Shown here: piece after piece, positions 17,889 to 27,136 of the stretch
How the letters are laid out: each line of letters opens with the position of its first letter
Position numbering within the stretch: the stretch's first letter is position 1
Assembly: GCA_017623655.1 (NCBI GenBank)
Contig: JAGAON010000003.1
Span: 186,001 to 250,000, forward strand
Direction of reading: 5' to 3'
Source: Prevotella sp.
GTDB taxonomy: Bacteria > Bacteroidota > Bacteroidia > Bacteroidales > Bacteroidaceae
Length of the DNA: 64,000 nucleotides
Notes under the pieces: model-generated
Database searches by the model: none
What the model saw: the letters and a program-made list of their open reading frames with translations, nothing else
What the model was told of the DNA's origin: nothing
Program-made: the position numbers and the translations under genes

Positions 17889-19314
17889 GATGATTTCTGC
17901 TTTTTAGTTTGTAGTTTAGAAATTGCTCCACATCTTTTGAGTTGAACGTATAGTACCCTCCGCTTTTGTATTTCTTAATACATTTGACGTAATCAATAAA
18001 CTCTTCTGTCATCAAAAGCTCCTTTGCAGTGTCAATGTCAATGTCACCTATGATGTAAAGGCCGCTGTATATGCCCTCACCCTTATTGACTTGCTCTATC
18101 TTCAAGTCTGTGGCAGTCCTCACAAGTGTGTTTATCGCTATTTTGTTCTTCCACACATCTCCCAACGCTTGTGTGCGTCCGTACAGGTGCCAGCCGTCAT
18201 ATTCCGTCTTGCCTTTTAGAAGATTGTCTTTTTCTTTGTTGAAATGCTCACTCAAGATTGGGTCGGAGAATATCAGTTTTTTTGGCAAAGGCTTGCCGTT
18301 CTTGTCGTAGGGGAACAGGCCTTTTGTCCATTTCCCCGTTGAGCCTTTGACTATCGGGATGGTTATAAACGTGTCGGGAATGTCGTTGCCGATGAAACTT
18401 TTGTCCGCCAACGTCGCGAAACCGTTTTTTACGCTGACACATTTCCTGTAATTTCCTGCCTTGACTTTTTTCAGCGTCAGCAGGCTTTCCCGTTTTGCTA
18501 TGTAGAAACATGAATCTACAAGAACATCGTCGTAATTTAGCCGCGTTATGAAATCTCGCGTCAGTGTATTGCCGTTGAACACGTAATAGTCGAACTCTTT
18601 CGACCGTGTATCTTTGGAAAACAGTGATATTAGCGTGTATGTTGTTATGTTTCCGAATGGTTGGAAGTGCCCGAGGTCAACCAAAGAGATAAGGTTTTCG
18701 TGCTGCACTATGTAGCTTCTCATGTTTGTCGCGGCTACGCTGTGCAGCCATGACGACGGTGTTATGTAGCACATTCTGCCCGTTTCGTTCAACATCCGGA
18801 AGCCAATCTCGAAGAATACAAGGTACAAGTCTGTCATTCCGCCTTCCGCGAACTTGAAACTTTTCACCTCGTTGTATGTCTCATCCAGATTATGAACCCT
18901 TACATACGGCGGATTTCCTATGACATAGTCCATCTTTCCGTTGTAATCACTTACCGATAAAGCGTCCGTGAGGCGTATGTCCCATGCCACATCGTGCAGG
19001 TTATGTTTCGCTGCGAGGCCGTTGAGGTTTGCCAGACAATTCTTTATCGCCGCTTCATCTGTGTCAATGCCGTGGATATATGTTTCCAGTCCGGAGCGTA
19101 TTTCCTTGTCGGAACAACCGTTCTTCATGCCGGCTTGTATGTATCGCTCTACTATCTGCATCAGAAAAGCCCCGTCACCGCAGCTGTTCTCCATGACATG
19201 TTTCCCTATAATGTCGTTTTCTGCTGTGTAACCGGTATAATCCAGCATTTCATGCACAATGAAATCCGGTGTGAATACTTGGCCGATATGTTTTTCTTTC
19301 TTCTTGGTTGGCAT
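17845..19314 (-). CDS. Type II N6-adenine DNA methyltransferase (Eco57I-like)
   Basis: This 489-residue protein carries the gamma-class adenine methyltransferase motifs: GQVFTPDFIV near the start (motif X region), AdoMet motif I as MENSCGDGAF (41-50), and catalytic motif IV as NPPY (134-137) in DYVIGNPPYVRV. The C-terminal half (about 290-489) is likely the target-recognition domain. It methylates adenine in the site cut by its partner nuclease, protecting the chromosome. The gene leads the pair and has its own promoter element 26 bases upstream of the start. Composition is AT-richer than the flanks, suggesting transfer. Confidence 0.9.
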   Translation of the reverse strand: MPTKKKEKHIGQVFTPDFIVHEMLDYTGYTAENDIIGKHVMENSCGDGAFLMQIVERYIQAGMKNGCSDKEIRSGLETYIHGIDTDEAAIKNCLANLNGLAAKHNLHDVAWDIRLTDALSVSDYNGKMDYVIGNPPYVRVHNLDETYNEVKSFKFAEGGMTDLYLVFFEIGFRMLNETGRMCYITPSSWLHSVAATNMRSYIVQHENLISLVDLGHFQPFGNITTYTLISLFSKDTRSKEFDYYVFNGNTLTRDFITRLNYDDVLVDSCFYIAKRESLLTLKKVKAGNYRKCVSVKNGFATLADKSFIGNDIPDTFITIPIVKGSTGKWTKGLFPYDKNGKPLPKKLIFSDPILSEHFNKEKDNLLKGKTEYDGWHLYGRTQALGDVWKNKIAINTLVRTATDLKIEQVNKGEGIYSGLYIIGDIDIDTAKELLMTEEFIDYVKCIKKYKSGGYYTFNSKDVEQFLNYKLKSRNHHGQPTVSQCHFQFV

Positions 19315-19340
19315 TTACTTATGGTAGTGGTTTAGGCTTA

Positions 19341-19348
19341 CAAAATTA
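19341..19348 (-). promoter_or_regulatory. -7 element for the restriction-modification pair
   Basis: The minus strand reads TAATTTTG, a TAnnTTTG match 26 bases before the methyltransferase start, leaving a very short leader. Confidence 0.5.
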
Positions 19349-19436
19349 TAACAAATTCTTGATTTGACAAAATAAAAACCGATATTTCTATTAGGTTGGC
19401 AAGTGTCTCCGGCAACGGCTGCGGCTGCATGAAAAG

Positions 19437-19524
19437 TAAAAGGGTGCAGATTACCTTGCAATCAGCACCTGATTACAGTGTAAAAGAGGCCTGTTTACAG
19501 TGTAATCGGCACCCTTTTGCAAAA
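19437..19524. repeat. 88-bp four-unit repeat array, copy 4
   Basis: Units begin at 19437, 19459, 19481 and 19503. The outer ends are inverted relative to each other (TAAAAGGGTGC at the left, GCACCCTTTTGC at the right). It sits between divergent genes, upstream of the methyltransferase. The following 200 bases up to the promoter at 19730 show nothing I can name. Confidence 0.85.
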
Positions 19525-19729
19525 CCATGGTAAACAGCCGTCTGCCGGAGGGTGATGTGCCGGCAGGACATTCCCTTGTTTTCCTGTGGCGGAAAAGTCT
19601 TGATACAGAGCCGGATTAAGGCGTGTGTCATGCGCTTTCGGATTTGTAAACGTAACTTAAAAAAGCCCTTTTTGCTCATAATTTGTATAATTAAATAAGA
19701 AAAACGTGCGATTTTCAAGATTTTATGAT

Positions 19730-19737
19730 TAATTTTG
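19730..19737 (+). promoter_or_regulatory. -7 element for the envelope operon
   Basis: TAATTTTG matches TAnnTTTG, 73 bases before the lipoprotein start at 19810. It is the likely main promoter of the DUF6242-to-murI gene run. Confidence 0.6.
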
Positions 19738-19809
19738 CAGATGGTTTATAATTTAATTGTATAATATGGTAGCATGGCCGCATGGCCTCTTCCTGATAAC
19801 AACAGACTG

Positions 19810-21255
19810 ATGACATTGAAAACATATTTATCGGCTGTCATGCTTGCCGTGGCATTTCTGTGTACCTCCTGTCTCAACAGTGACGATGAGGTGGTGACAT
19901 ACGAGGACACCGCCGTGACGGCTTTCACGCTGGGGACGGTGAAGTGTTACCGCACCGTGAAGACTGCCGCGGGCAAGGACAGCACGTACTCATACACTTA
20001 TTCCGCCTCAACGCTGCCTGTCTATATAGACCAGATAAACAACCGTATTTACAATGAGGATTCGCTCACGGTGGGCACGGACGTGTCACGCGTGCTGACA
20101 TCCATCTCTACGAAGAACAATGGCGTGGCGCTGCTGAAGAATCTTACGGACGATAACTGGACTTTATACTCTTCAAGCGACTCCCTTGACTATTCGCAGC
20201 AGCGCACATTGCGTGTCGTTTCGAGTGACGGACAGCATGCGAAGGACTATATTGTGGATATCCGCGTGCACAACGAGTATGCCGATTCCTTCTCGTGGAG
20301 CCGTATGCCGGCAGACGCTGCCATAGCTTCCTTCACGGAGGTTAAGGCCGTGCAGGCCGGACAGGTGATGTATCTCATGGGCACTGACGCCGCAGGAGAC
20401 ATCAAGTTGCTGGCTTCCGCTGACGGAAATGCGTGGAACGAGGTGGCGTTGCCGGATGGCGTGACACGGGCAGGCGTGTCCGTTGCCGCATGGGGAGACA
20501 CCTGCGCCGTGTATGACGGTAGCGCGATACACATCACTGACGATGCCGCCACATGGGGGATTACCGTTCCCGACGTGGCGCTGACCTCCCTCTTGGGCGG
20601 AGGAAACGGGGAAATCTATGCCTTGAATGCCGAGGGAAAGATAATGATTTCAAAGAACCATGGCGAGACATGGGAGCAGGATGCCATGGAAGACGATACG
20701 TATGTTGACAATAGCCCATACGTTCCGGCTTCTGACATCAGCGTCATAACGTCCGCAACCAAGACCAACGCCAATGTCACGCGTGCCACAATGATAGGCA
20801 ACAAGGCCGTGGGCGGTGAGGGAGACGGTGACTTCAAGACCGCCGTAGTGTGGAACAAGGTGGTGGATAAGGATGCTCCGCAGGCGTGGATATATACAAA
20901 CGTGGCGTGGAATAATTACAACTACACGCTTCCGCGCATGAAAGGCGTGGTGGCTGTGGCATACGCTGACGGCATACTCGCCATTGGCGGGACACCTGTC
21001 AACAACGCTGCCGCGCCGTATTCCACCATGTATTACTCTCCCGACTGCGGCGCAACGTGGCACACGCAGGCGAGCATGAACGTGCCGGAGGGCTTCTCCG
21101 CGTCAAGGAATGCCACCATGGTTGCAGACGGAAAGGGCAGCGTCTTCCTTATAGGGGTTAACCCCGATGCGGAAGATGAGGCCGGCAAGTGCCTTATATG
21201 GCGCGGAAAACAGAACAAGGTGATGTGGAAGACACCGGAAAAGTATTACGAATAA
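19810..21255 (+). CDS. DUF6242-like lipoprotein with Asp-box repeats
   Basis: The start at 19810 gives a 481-residue protein with a clean lipoprotein signal, MTLKTYLSAVMLAVAFLCTSC (Cys21); the longer open frame from 19774 would only add a non-signal extension. The N-terminal region (about 30-165) resembles DUF6242, a Bacteroidales family. The rest looks like a sialidase-type beta propeller, judged from Asp-box-like turns SKNHGETW, SPDCGATW and TDDAATWG. The function is unknown. Its place at the head of the uppS-bamA-ompH cluster suggests an outer-membrane or surface role. Confidence 0.8.
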   Translation: MTLKTYLSAVMLAVAFLCTSCLNSDDEVVTYEDTAVTAFTLGTVKCYRTVKTAAGKDSTYSYTYSASTLPVYIDQINNRIYNEDSLTVGTDVSRVLTSISTKNNGVALLKNLTDDNWTLYSSSDSLDYSQQRTLRVVSSDGQHAKDYIVDIRVHNEYADSFSWSRMPADAAIASFTEVKAVQAGQVMYLMGTDAAGDIKLLASADGNAWNEVALPDGVTRAGVSVAAWGDTCAVYDGSAIHITDDAATWGITVPDVALTSLLGGGNGEIYALNAEGKIMISKNHGETWEQDAMEDDTYVDNSPYVPASDISVITSATKTNANVTRATMIGNKAVGGEGDGDFKTAVVWNKVVDKDAPQAWIYTNVAWNNYNYTLPRMKGVVAVAYADGILAIGGTPVNNAAAPYSTMYYSPDCGATWHTQASMNVPEGFSASRNATMVADGKGSVFLIGVNPDAEDEAGKCLIWRGKQNKVMWKTPEKYYE

Positions 21256-21271
21256 TGAGCTGAAACCTCAC

Positions 21272-22018
21272 GTGCGCATACATTATATATATATAAGGCT
21301 TACGCTGATGGCGTTGATTCTCCTCGCTGTTGCCCCGAAGGCAGCGGCACAGGACGATGTGGAATACCGCATGGAGATAGGTGCGGGAGTCGGGATGACG
21401 GCCTATCAGGGTGACTTCAACGACGGTTTGTTCAAGGGAATGCAGCCGTCCGGAGCGTTGGTGTTCCGTGCTATCGTCAATCCTTACATGGCAGTAAGGG
21501 TGTCGGCCATGTATGCACAGGTGAAAGGAGATATAGGTGGCGTGACGACTGTATATCCCGCGCTGCTCGAAAACGGCGGCTACTCATTCAAAAACACCCT
21601 CGGTGACTTGTCCGCTACATACGAGTACAACTTCCTTCCGTATGGCACGGGCCATGAATACCGTGGCGCACAGCGCATCACGCCGTTCATATCCCTCGGC
21701 TTCGGCATGACATACGTGAAGTGCAAGGACGGGAAATGGGATTATTCCTCGCCCTCGCCTTACAGTTCTTCCAAGAGTGTCGTCACGGCGAATGTGCCGA
21801 TCGGCGTGGGCGTGAAATGCAAGATAGCGGACCGCCTGAACCTGTCGCTCGACTGGCAGATGCACTTCTCGCTCAGCGACTACATCGACGGGGTGAAAGA
21901 CCCGTACCGGATCAGCAGCTCGGGATTGTTCAAGAACACCGACTGCTACTCTACTTTAATGCTGGCGCTGACATACAGTTTTTCGCCAAAATGTCCTGAT
22001 TGTCAAAAAGAAAGATAA
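21272..22018 (+). CDS. Outer membrane beta-barrel protein, DUF6089-like
   Basis: This 248-residue protein has a signal peptide (cleavage near APKAAAQDD) and alternating aromatic/glycine strands (MEIGAGVGMTAYQGDFN; ITPFISLGFGMTYVKC; VPIGVGVKCKIADRLNLSL) typical of a small porin-like barrel. It ends in a Cys-containing tail (KCPDCQKER). The family is restricted to Bacteroidetes and its role is not known to me. The stop codon abuts the uppS ATG (TAAATG), indicating translational coupling. Confidence 0.8.
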   Translation: MRIHYIYIRLTLMALILLAVAPKAAAQDDVEYRMEIGAGVGMTAYQGDFNDGLFKGMQPSGALVFRAIVNPYMAVRVSAMYAQVKGDIGGVTTVYPALLENGGYSFKNTLGDLSATYEYNFLPYGTGHEYRGAQRITPFISLGFGMTYVKCKDGKWDYSSPSPYSSSKSVVTANVPIGVGVKCKIADRLNLSLDWQMHFSLSDYIDGVKDPYRISSSGLFKNTDCYSTLMLALTYSFSPKCPDCQKER

Positions 22019-22765
22019 ATGATAGATCCTAACCGCATACCGCAGCATATCGCCATCATTATGGATGGCAACGGCCGATGGGCCATGGAGCGTGGCAAAC
22101 CACGTAGTTACGGACACTCAGCCGGTACCGACACCATACGCAGAGTTACCGCCGACTGCGTCAGACTCGGCGTGAAATACCTCACCCTGTACGCTTTCTC
22201 CACCGAGAACTGGAACCGTCCGCCGGAGGAGGTGGCCGCACTGATGGACTTGGTGCTCACGCAACTGACGACGGAACTGTTCGACAAGAACAACGTTCGC
22301 TTCCGTGTCATAGGCGACCGCTCACGTATGCCGGAGGCGGTTCAGAAGAGATTGCGCGACACGGAGGAGCATACCGCGTCATATACCCGCATGACCGTTG
22401 TCGTGGCCTTGAGCTATTCGTCAAGGTGGGAGATAACGAACGCCGTGAAACTGATGGCGCAAAAGGTGAAGGACGGTGCGCTGGAGGTGCAGGACATCAA
22501 CGAGAATACGGTGTCGGAGCATCTCAACACCTGCTTCATGCCCGACCCGGACCTGCTCATTCGCACCGGGGGCGAGCAGCGAATATCCAACTATCTGCTC
22601 TGGCAGATAGCATACTCGGAACTCTATTTCACCGGTGTCTATTGGCCGGACTTCAATAATGACCACCTGTTGGAGGCCGTGGAGTATTACCAGTCAAAGC
22701 AAAGACGCTTCGGAAAGACAGAGGCTCAGATAGAAGCCGAGCAATCAGAACAAAACAATAAGTGA
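22019..22765 (+). CDS. uppS: Isoprenyl transferase (undecaprenyl diphosphate synthase)
   Basis: This 248-residue protein is a full-length cis-prenyltransferase: IIMDGNGRWA with the catalytic Asp16, GHSAGTDTIR, YAFSTENWNRP and LLIRTGGEQRISNYLLWQ with YFTGVYWPDF near the end. It condenses isopentenyl diphosphate units onto farnesyl diphosphate to make the C55 carrier lipid for peptidoglycan and O-antigen. It starts on the base after the preceding stop codon and lies 4 bases before bamA. Confidence 0.97.
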   Translation: MIDPNRIPQHIAIIMDGNGRWAMERGKPRSYGHSAGTDTIRRVTADCVRLGVKYLTLYAFSTENWNRPPEEVAALMDLVLTQLTTELFDKNNVRFRVIGDRSRMPEAVQKRLRDTEEHTASYTRMTVVVALSYSSRWEITNAVKLMAQKVKDGALEVQDINENTVSEHLNTCFMPDPDLLIRTGGEQRISNYLLWQIAYSELYFTGVYWPDFNNDHLLEAVEYYQSKQRRFGKTEAQIEAEQSEQNNK

Positions 22766-22769
22766 TTAT

Positions 22770-25391
22770 ATGTTGCCAAAAAGAAATGCCTTCCTGACAC
22801 TCGTGCTGCTGTTTTCCGCCGCAATCACGATGGCTCAGGACAAGATAATAAACCCTGACATATCATATACGGCAAAGGTTCGCCTGTGTACCATCGCCGG
22901 AATAGCCGTCAGCGGGGTTGAAGAATACAAGGACTATATGCTTACCGGCATATCCGGATTGTCCGTCGGGCAGGAGATAAGCGTGCCCGGAACGGAGATA
23001 ACGGATGCCGTCAAGCGTTATTGGAAGCACGGATTGTTCTCCGAAGTGCGCATAGCGGCGGACTCGATAGTGGCGGATTCCATCTATCTGCATATCTATT
23101 TGAAGACAAGGCCGCGCGTAAGCGCAATCAATTATTATGGAGTCACGAAGAAATCGGAGCGTAATGACCTTGAACAGAAACTCGGATTGCTGAAAGGTTC
23201 GCAGATAACGCCCAACATGATAGCGCGCGCCAAGATTCTCGCGCAGAACTATTATGAGGGCAAGGGCTTCAAGAACGCCGAGGTAACGATAATGCAGCGT
23301 GATGACGTCACGCAGAAAAACCACGTCATTCTCGATGTGGATGTCGATAAAAAGCAGAAGACCAAGGTAAAGAACATCATCATAGAAGGCAACAAGGAAG
23401 TCTCCACAAAACAGCTGAAAGGCGGTATGTTCTCCAAGGGAGCGTTGCAGAACATACACGAAGTAAACAAGTTCAGGAACATATTTAAGAAAAAGAAGTT
23501 CACGCCGGAGCGTTACGAGGAAGACAAGGCCAACCTTATCGCCAAGTATAACGAGCTTGGTTACCGTGACGCCATCATCCTTGAAGACAGCGTTTCATAC
23601 TATGACGAGAAGCATGTGAACGTTTATATCAAGGTGTTTGAGGGGCAGAAATACTACATTCGCAACATAACATGGGCGGGAAACACCGTCTATCAGACTG
23701 ATGTCCTTGCCTCGATGCTCGGCATGAAGAAGGGAGATGTCTATAACCAGACGCTGCTTCAGAAGCGTATCAAGGAAGACGAGGATGCCGTTGGCAACGC
23801 ATATTGGGACCATGGCTATATCTTTTACGACCTGACACCGGTGGAAATAAACGTCGTGGGGGACAGCATCGACCTTGAAATGCGTATCAGGGAGGGTGTG
23901 CAGGCGCACATATCACACGTCCGCATCAACGGAAATACCCGACTTTATGAAAAGGTTGTGCGCAGGGAACTGCGTACAAAGCCGGGCGATTTGTTCTCAA
24001 AGTCAGCGGTAATGCGTTCCGCCAGAGAGATAATGTCAATGGGACACTTCGACCAAGAGAAGGTGGAACCGGACATAAGGCCTAACGGTGAGGACGGAAC
24101 AGTCGATATATCGTGGAACTTGGAGCAGAAGTCCAACGACCAGATAGAGTTCTCTCTCGGTTGGGGACAGACCGGTGTGATAGGTCGTATAGGCCTGAAG
24201 CTAAACAATTTCTCCATGGCCAACCTCTTCAACAAGAACAAGGAGCACAGGGGAATAATGCCGGTAGGTGACGGAGAGGTACTCTCTGTCGGCGCGCAGA
24301 CCAACGGAACGTATTACCAGTCATACAACCTGTCATACTCCACAGCGTGGTTTGGCGGCAAGAGACCTATCCAGTTCAGCGTCGGAGTGTTCTATTCCAA
24401 GCAGACAGACGTTAACTCCAACTACTATAACTCAAACTGGTACAACAATTACAGCTACTATTACGGAGGCTACGGGTCATCATATAACAATTATTCTTAC
24501 GAGAACTACTACGACCCGGACAAGTCAGTCCAGCTGTTGGGAGGCTCCATCGGCTGGGGCAAACGCCTGCGTTGGCCGGACGATTTCTTCACCCTTATGG
24601 CGAATTTGTCCTACACTCGCTATATGTTGAAGAACTGGAACTACTTTCTTGTGACCAACGGCAACTGTAACAACCTTAACATCGGACTGACACTGGCCCG
24701 CACTTCCACCGACAACCAGATGTTCCCGCGCAGCGGTTCCACCTTCGAACTGTCGGTTACGGCCACTCCGCCATGGTCACTTTTCAGCAACAAGGACTAC
24801 GAACACCTTGCCACCGACCCGTATTCCGCCACATACGCCGCGGAGCAACAGGAGAAATACCGCTGGATAGAGTACCATAAGTGGAAGTTCAAGAGCAAGA
24901 CCTACACAGCGTTGTCAAGCGCGCAGAAATGCTTTGTGCTTATGACAAGGGCGGAAATTGGCCTCCTCGGCTCTTACAACAGATACAACAAGTCGCCTTT
25001 CGAGACCTTCTACATGGGCGGTGACGGTATGTCCGGCTATTCAAGCAGCTACGCAGAGGAGACCATCGGACTGCGAGGCTACGAAAACGGAGCACTCACC
25101 CCTTACGGCGCTTCGGGCTACGCATACGACCGTTTCTCCGTGGAACTGCGCTATCCGTTCATGCTTGGCAACACGACCATCTACGGTCTCGGCTTTGCGG
25201 AAGCCGGAAACGCATGGAGCGACACCAAGGATTTCAACCCGTTCGACATGAAACGCTCCGCCGGTCTGGGCGTGCGTCTCTTCCTGCCTATGGTCGGTCT
25301 CATGGGACTTGACTGGGCATACGGCTTTGACAAGGTGTATGGCACCAAGGGCGGAAGCAACTTCCACTTCATCCTCGGACAGGAATTCTAA
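22770..25391 (+). CDS. bamA: Outer membrane protein assembly factor BamA
   Basis: This 873-residue protein has a signal peptide (ending AITMA), serial POTRA domains (about 30-440; for example AINYYGVTKKSERNDLEQKL, VKNIIIEGNKEVSTKQLKG, IRNITWAGNTVYQTDVLAS, HISHVRINGNTRLYEKVVRR) and a 16-strand-type C-terminal barrel ending FHFILGQEF. The motif YPFMLGN and late glycine-rich strands fit the BamA/Omp85 family, which inserts barrel proteins into the outer membrane. A Tyr/Asn/Ser-rich stretch of about 35 residues (about 548-585) lies in the barrel and is probably an extended surface loop. The following Skp/OmpH genes act in the same pathway. Confidence 0.96.
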   Translation: MLPKRNAFLTLVLLFSAAITMAQDKIINPDISYTAKVRLCTIAGIAVSGVEEYKDYMLTGISGLSVGQEISVPGTEITDAVKRYWKHGLFSEVRIAADSIVADSIYLHIYLKTRPRVSAINYYGVTKKSERNDLEQKLGLLKGSQITPNMIARAKILAQNYYEGKGFKNAEVTIMQRDDVTQKNHVILDVDVDKKQKTKVKNIIIEGNKEVSTKQLKGGMFSKGALQNIHEVNKFRNIFKKKKFTPERYEEDKANLIAKYNELGYRDAIILEDSVSYYDEKHVNVYIKVFEGQKYYIRNITWAGNTVYQTDVLASMLGMKKGDVYNQTLLQKRIKEDEDAVGNAYWDHGYIFYDLTPVEINVVGDSIDLEMRIREGVQAHISHVRINGNTRLYEKVVRRELRTKPGDLFSKSAVMRSAREIMSMGHFDQEKVEPDIRPNGEDGTVDISWNLEQKSNDQIEFSLGWGQTGVIGRIGLKLNNFSMANLFNKNKEHRGIMPVGDGEVLSVGAQTNGTYYQSYNLSYSTAWFGGKRPIQFSVGVFYSKQTDVNSNYYNSNWYNNYSYYYGGYGSSYNNYSYENYYDPDKSVQLLGGSIGWGKRLRWPDDFFTLMANLSYTRYMLKNWNYFLVTNGNCNNLNIGLTLARTSTDNQMFPRSGSTFELSVTATPPWSLFSNKDYEHLATDPYSATYAAEQQEKYRWIEYHKWKFKSKTYTALSSAQKCFVLMTRAEIGLLGSYNRYNKSPFETFYMGGDGMSGYSSSYAEETIGLRGYENGALTPYGASGYAYDRFSVELRYPFMLGNTTIYGLGFAEAGNAWSDTKDFNPFDMKRSAGLGVRLFLPMVGLMGLDWAYGFDKVYGTKGGSNFHFILGQEF

Positions 25392-25421
25392 CGTAAAACA
25401 ACATTAACAACTGCGTGAAAT

Positions 25422-25928
25422 ATGAAAAAAGCACTCTTCACACTGGTCATACTGTGCGCCGCACTCACTGCAAGCGCGCAGAAATATGCGCTCATCGACA
25501 TGGAGTACATATTGAAAAGCATCCCCGCCTACGAGCGTGCCAATGAACAGTTGGCGCAGGTTTCAAAGCGCTGGCAGGCCGAAGTGGAGGCTCTCAACAC
25601 AGAAGCCGCCACGATGTATAAGAACTATCAGAACGAGGTCGTCTTCCTTTCGCAGGAGCAGAAGCAGAAAAAGCAGGACGCAATAATGCAAAAGGAGAAG
25701 GAGGCCGCCGACTTAAAGAAGAAATACTTTGGCCCGGAAGGAGAACTGTTCAAGAAGCGTGAGAGTCTCATGTCGCCCATACAGGACGAGATATACAACG
25801 CTGTCAAGGAGGTAGCGGAACTGAGGGGCTACCAGCTTGTGCTCGACCGGGCCTCCGACAACGGCATCATCTTCGCTTCGCCGCGGATAGACATCTCCAA
25901 CGAGGTGTTGCAGAAGTTAGGCTACTAA
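25422..25928 (+). CDS. OmpH/Skp family periplasmic chaperone (first of three)
   Basis: This 168-residue protein has a signal peptide (MKKALFTLVILCAALTASA) followed by YALIDMEYILKSIPAYERAN, the conserved OmpH start, and a long charged coiled coil (about 45-125) rich in Gln, Lys and Glu. Skp forms a trimer with tentacle-like helices that holds unfolded outer-membrane proteins on the way to BamA. It sits 30 bases after bamA and is one of three consecutive paralogues. Confidence 0.94.
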   Translation: MKKALFTLVILCAALTASAQKYALIDMEYILKSIPAYERANEQLAQVSKRWQAEVEALNTEAATMYKNYQNEVVFLSQEQKQKKQDAIMQKEKEAADLKKKYFGPEGELFKKRESLMSPIQDEIYNAVKEVAELRGYQLVLDRASDNGIIFASPRIDISNEVLQKLGY

Positions 25929-25978
25929 CCGTCGCCAGTGAAATTATTAACAACAAAAAACAATAGAACAACAAAAAG

Positions 25979-26479
25979 ATGAAAAAGATTATCATTGCAC
26001 TCGTTGCCGTGTTTGCGGTTGCGCTCAGTGCAGACGCACAGAAATTCGGCCATGTTGACACACAGTCCATCATGCAGAGCCTTCCCGAACTCACCAAGGT
26101 CAACGGCGAGTTGCAGGCCATAGCACAGCAGTATGACAACGACATCAAGGCCATGCAGGAAGAGTTGCAGCGCAAGGCTGAGGAGTACGAGAAGAACAAG
26201 GCTACCATGAGTGCCACTGCCCAGCAGGAGCAGGAGAAGACCTTGCAGGACATGTACACCAAGATACAGCAGACAGCCCAGCAGAACCAGCAGGAGTTCC
26301 AGAAGCAGCAGGCGGAGAAGATGCAGCCGATACAGCAGAAGATCGTCACCGCCATACAGAACGTCGGCAAGGCCGGACAATACACATACATCTTCGAGCA
26401 GGGGGCGGCACTGTATATCGGCACCGGCTCAAAGGACGTAACGTCAGAAGTCAAGGCTGAAATCAACAAGCTGAAATAA
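25979..26479 (+). CDS. OmpH/Skp family periplasmic chaperone (second of three)
   Basis: This 166-residue protein has a signal peptide (MKKIIIALVAVFAVALSADA), FGHVDTQSIMQSLPELTKVN, and a very Gln-rich coiled coil (about 45-130). It is closest in length and form to the first paralogue, but the third helix region is unusually Gln-rich, giving strong shadow open frames that I disregard. It probably holds outer-membrane proteins for BamA. A 14-bp intercistronic hairpin follows. Confidence 0.94.
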   Translation: MKKIIIALVAVFAVALSADAQKFGHVDTQSIMQSLPELTKVNGELQAIAQQYDNDIKAMQEELQRKAEEYEKNKATMSATAQQEQEKTLQDMYTKIQQTAQQNQQEFQKQQAEKMQPIQQKIVTAIQNVGKAGQYTYIFEQGAALYIGTGSKDVTSEVKAEINKLK

Positions 26480-26496
26480 TACGGTCGCACGGTAAG

Positions 26497-26556
26497 TTGT
26501 GGGTTGTGGGGTTACAGACCGCCCGTGTTGCGGGTGATATGTCCCGCAACCCACAA
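26497..26556. other. Intercistronic hairpin between the second and third ompH genes
   Basis: Arms TTGTGGGTTGTGGG and CCCGCAACCCACAA pair along 14 positions with one G-U wobble. There is no T-run, so it may tune mRNA stability or attenuate read-through into the third ompH and murI. Confidence 0.5.
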
Positions 26557-26629
26557 TTTCCTTTTCGGCCGTTTGCGCCACGAGTGTCCCAATATACAAT
26601 AATCCCAAACCACAGTTATGCCATTTATT

Positions 26630-27136
26630 ATGAAGAAAGCAATCTTTACCATGGTTCTCCTTCTTCTCACCTCTGTCACCGTCAGTGCGCAGAATGTCAA
26701 GATAGGCTATTTCAGTTACAAGGCAATCCTTATGTCGATGCCCGCCTATTCCACAGCCATGACCGACATGGACAAGCTGCGCAAGCAGTATGCCGACGAA
26801 CTGGACGCCGCACAAAAGGAGTTCAACGAGAAGTACGAACTGTTCCTCAGCCAGCAGGCGCAGCTCGCGGAGTCAATAAGACAGAAGCGGCAGGCGGACT
26901 TGCAGACGCTCCTTGAGCGCAACGAACAGTTCAGGAAAGAAGCGGAACGCCTGTTGGCGCAGGCCGAAAAGGACGTCATGGCGCCCTTGCACGAGAAGAT
27001 AAGGAACGCCGTCGCCAAGGTAGGACTGCAGGGCAGCTATGCCGTGATAGTCAATACCGACAGCGAAGCCTGCCCGTACCTCTCCCCGGAATTGTCAGTT
27101 GACGTTACCTCAACCATCTCAGACTTGTTGAAATGA
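26630..27136 (+). CDS. OmpH/Skp family periplasmic chaperone (third of three)
   Basis: Starting at 26630 gives a 168-residue protein with a standard signal peptide (MKKAIFTMVLLLLTSVTVSA); an ATG four codons upstream (26618) is also possible. KIGYFSYKAILMSMPAYSTA and a charged coiled coil (about 40-125, richer in Arg and Ala than the others) follow. Its stop overlaps the murI start (ATGA), so chaperone and racemase are translationally coupled. The three paralogues diverge mainly in coiled-coil surface, suggesting mixed trimers or different client sets. Confidence 0.92.
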   Translation: MKKAIFTMVLLLLTSVTVSAQNVKIGYFSYKAILMSMPAYSTAMTDMDKLRKQYADELDAAQKEFNEKYELFLSQQAQLAESIRQKRQADLQTLLERNEQFRKEAERLLAQAEKDVMAPLHEKIRNAVAKVGLQGSYAVIVNTDSEACPYLSPELSVDVTSTISDLLK

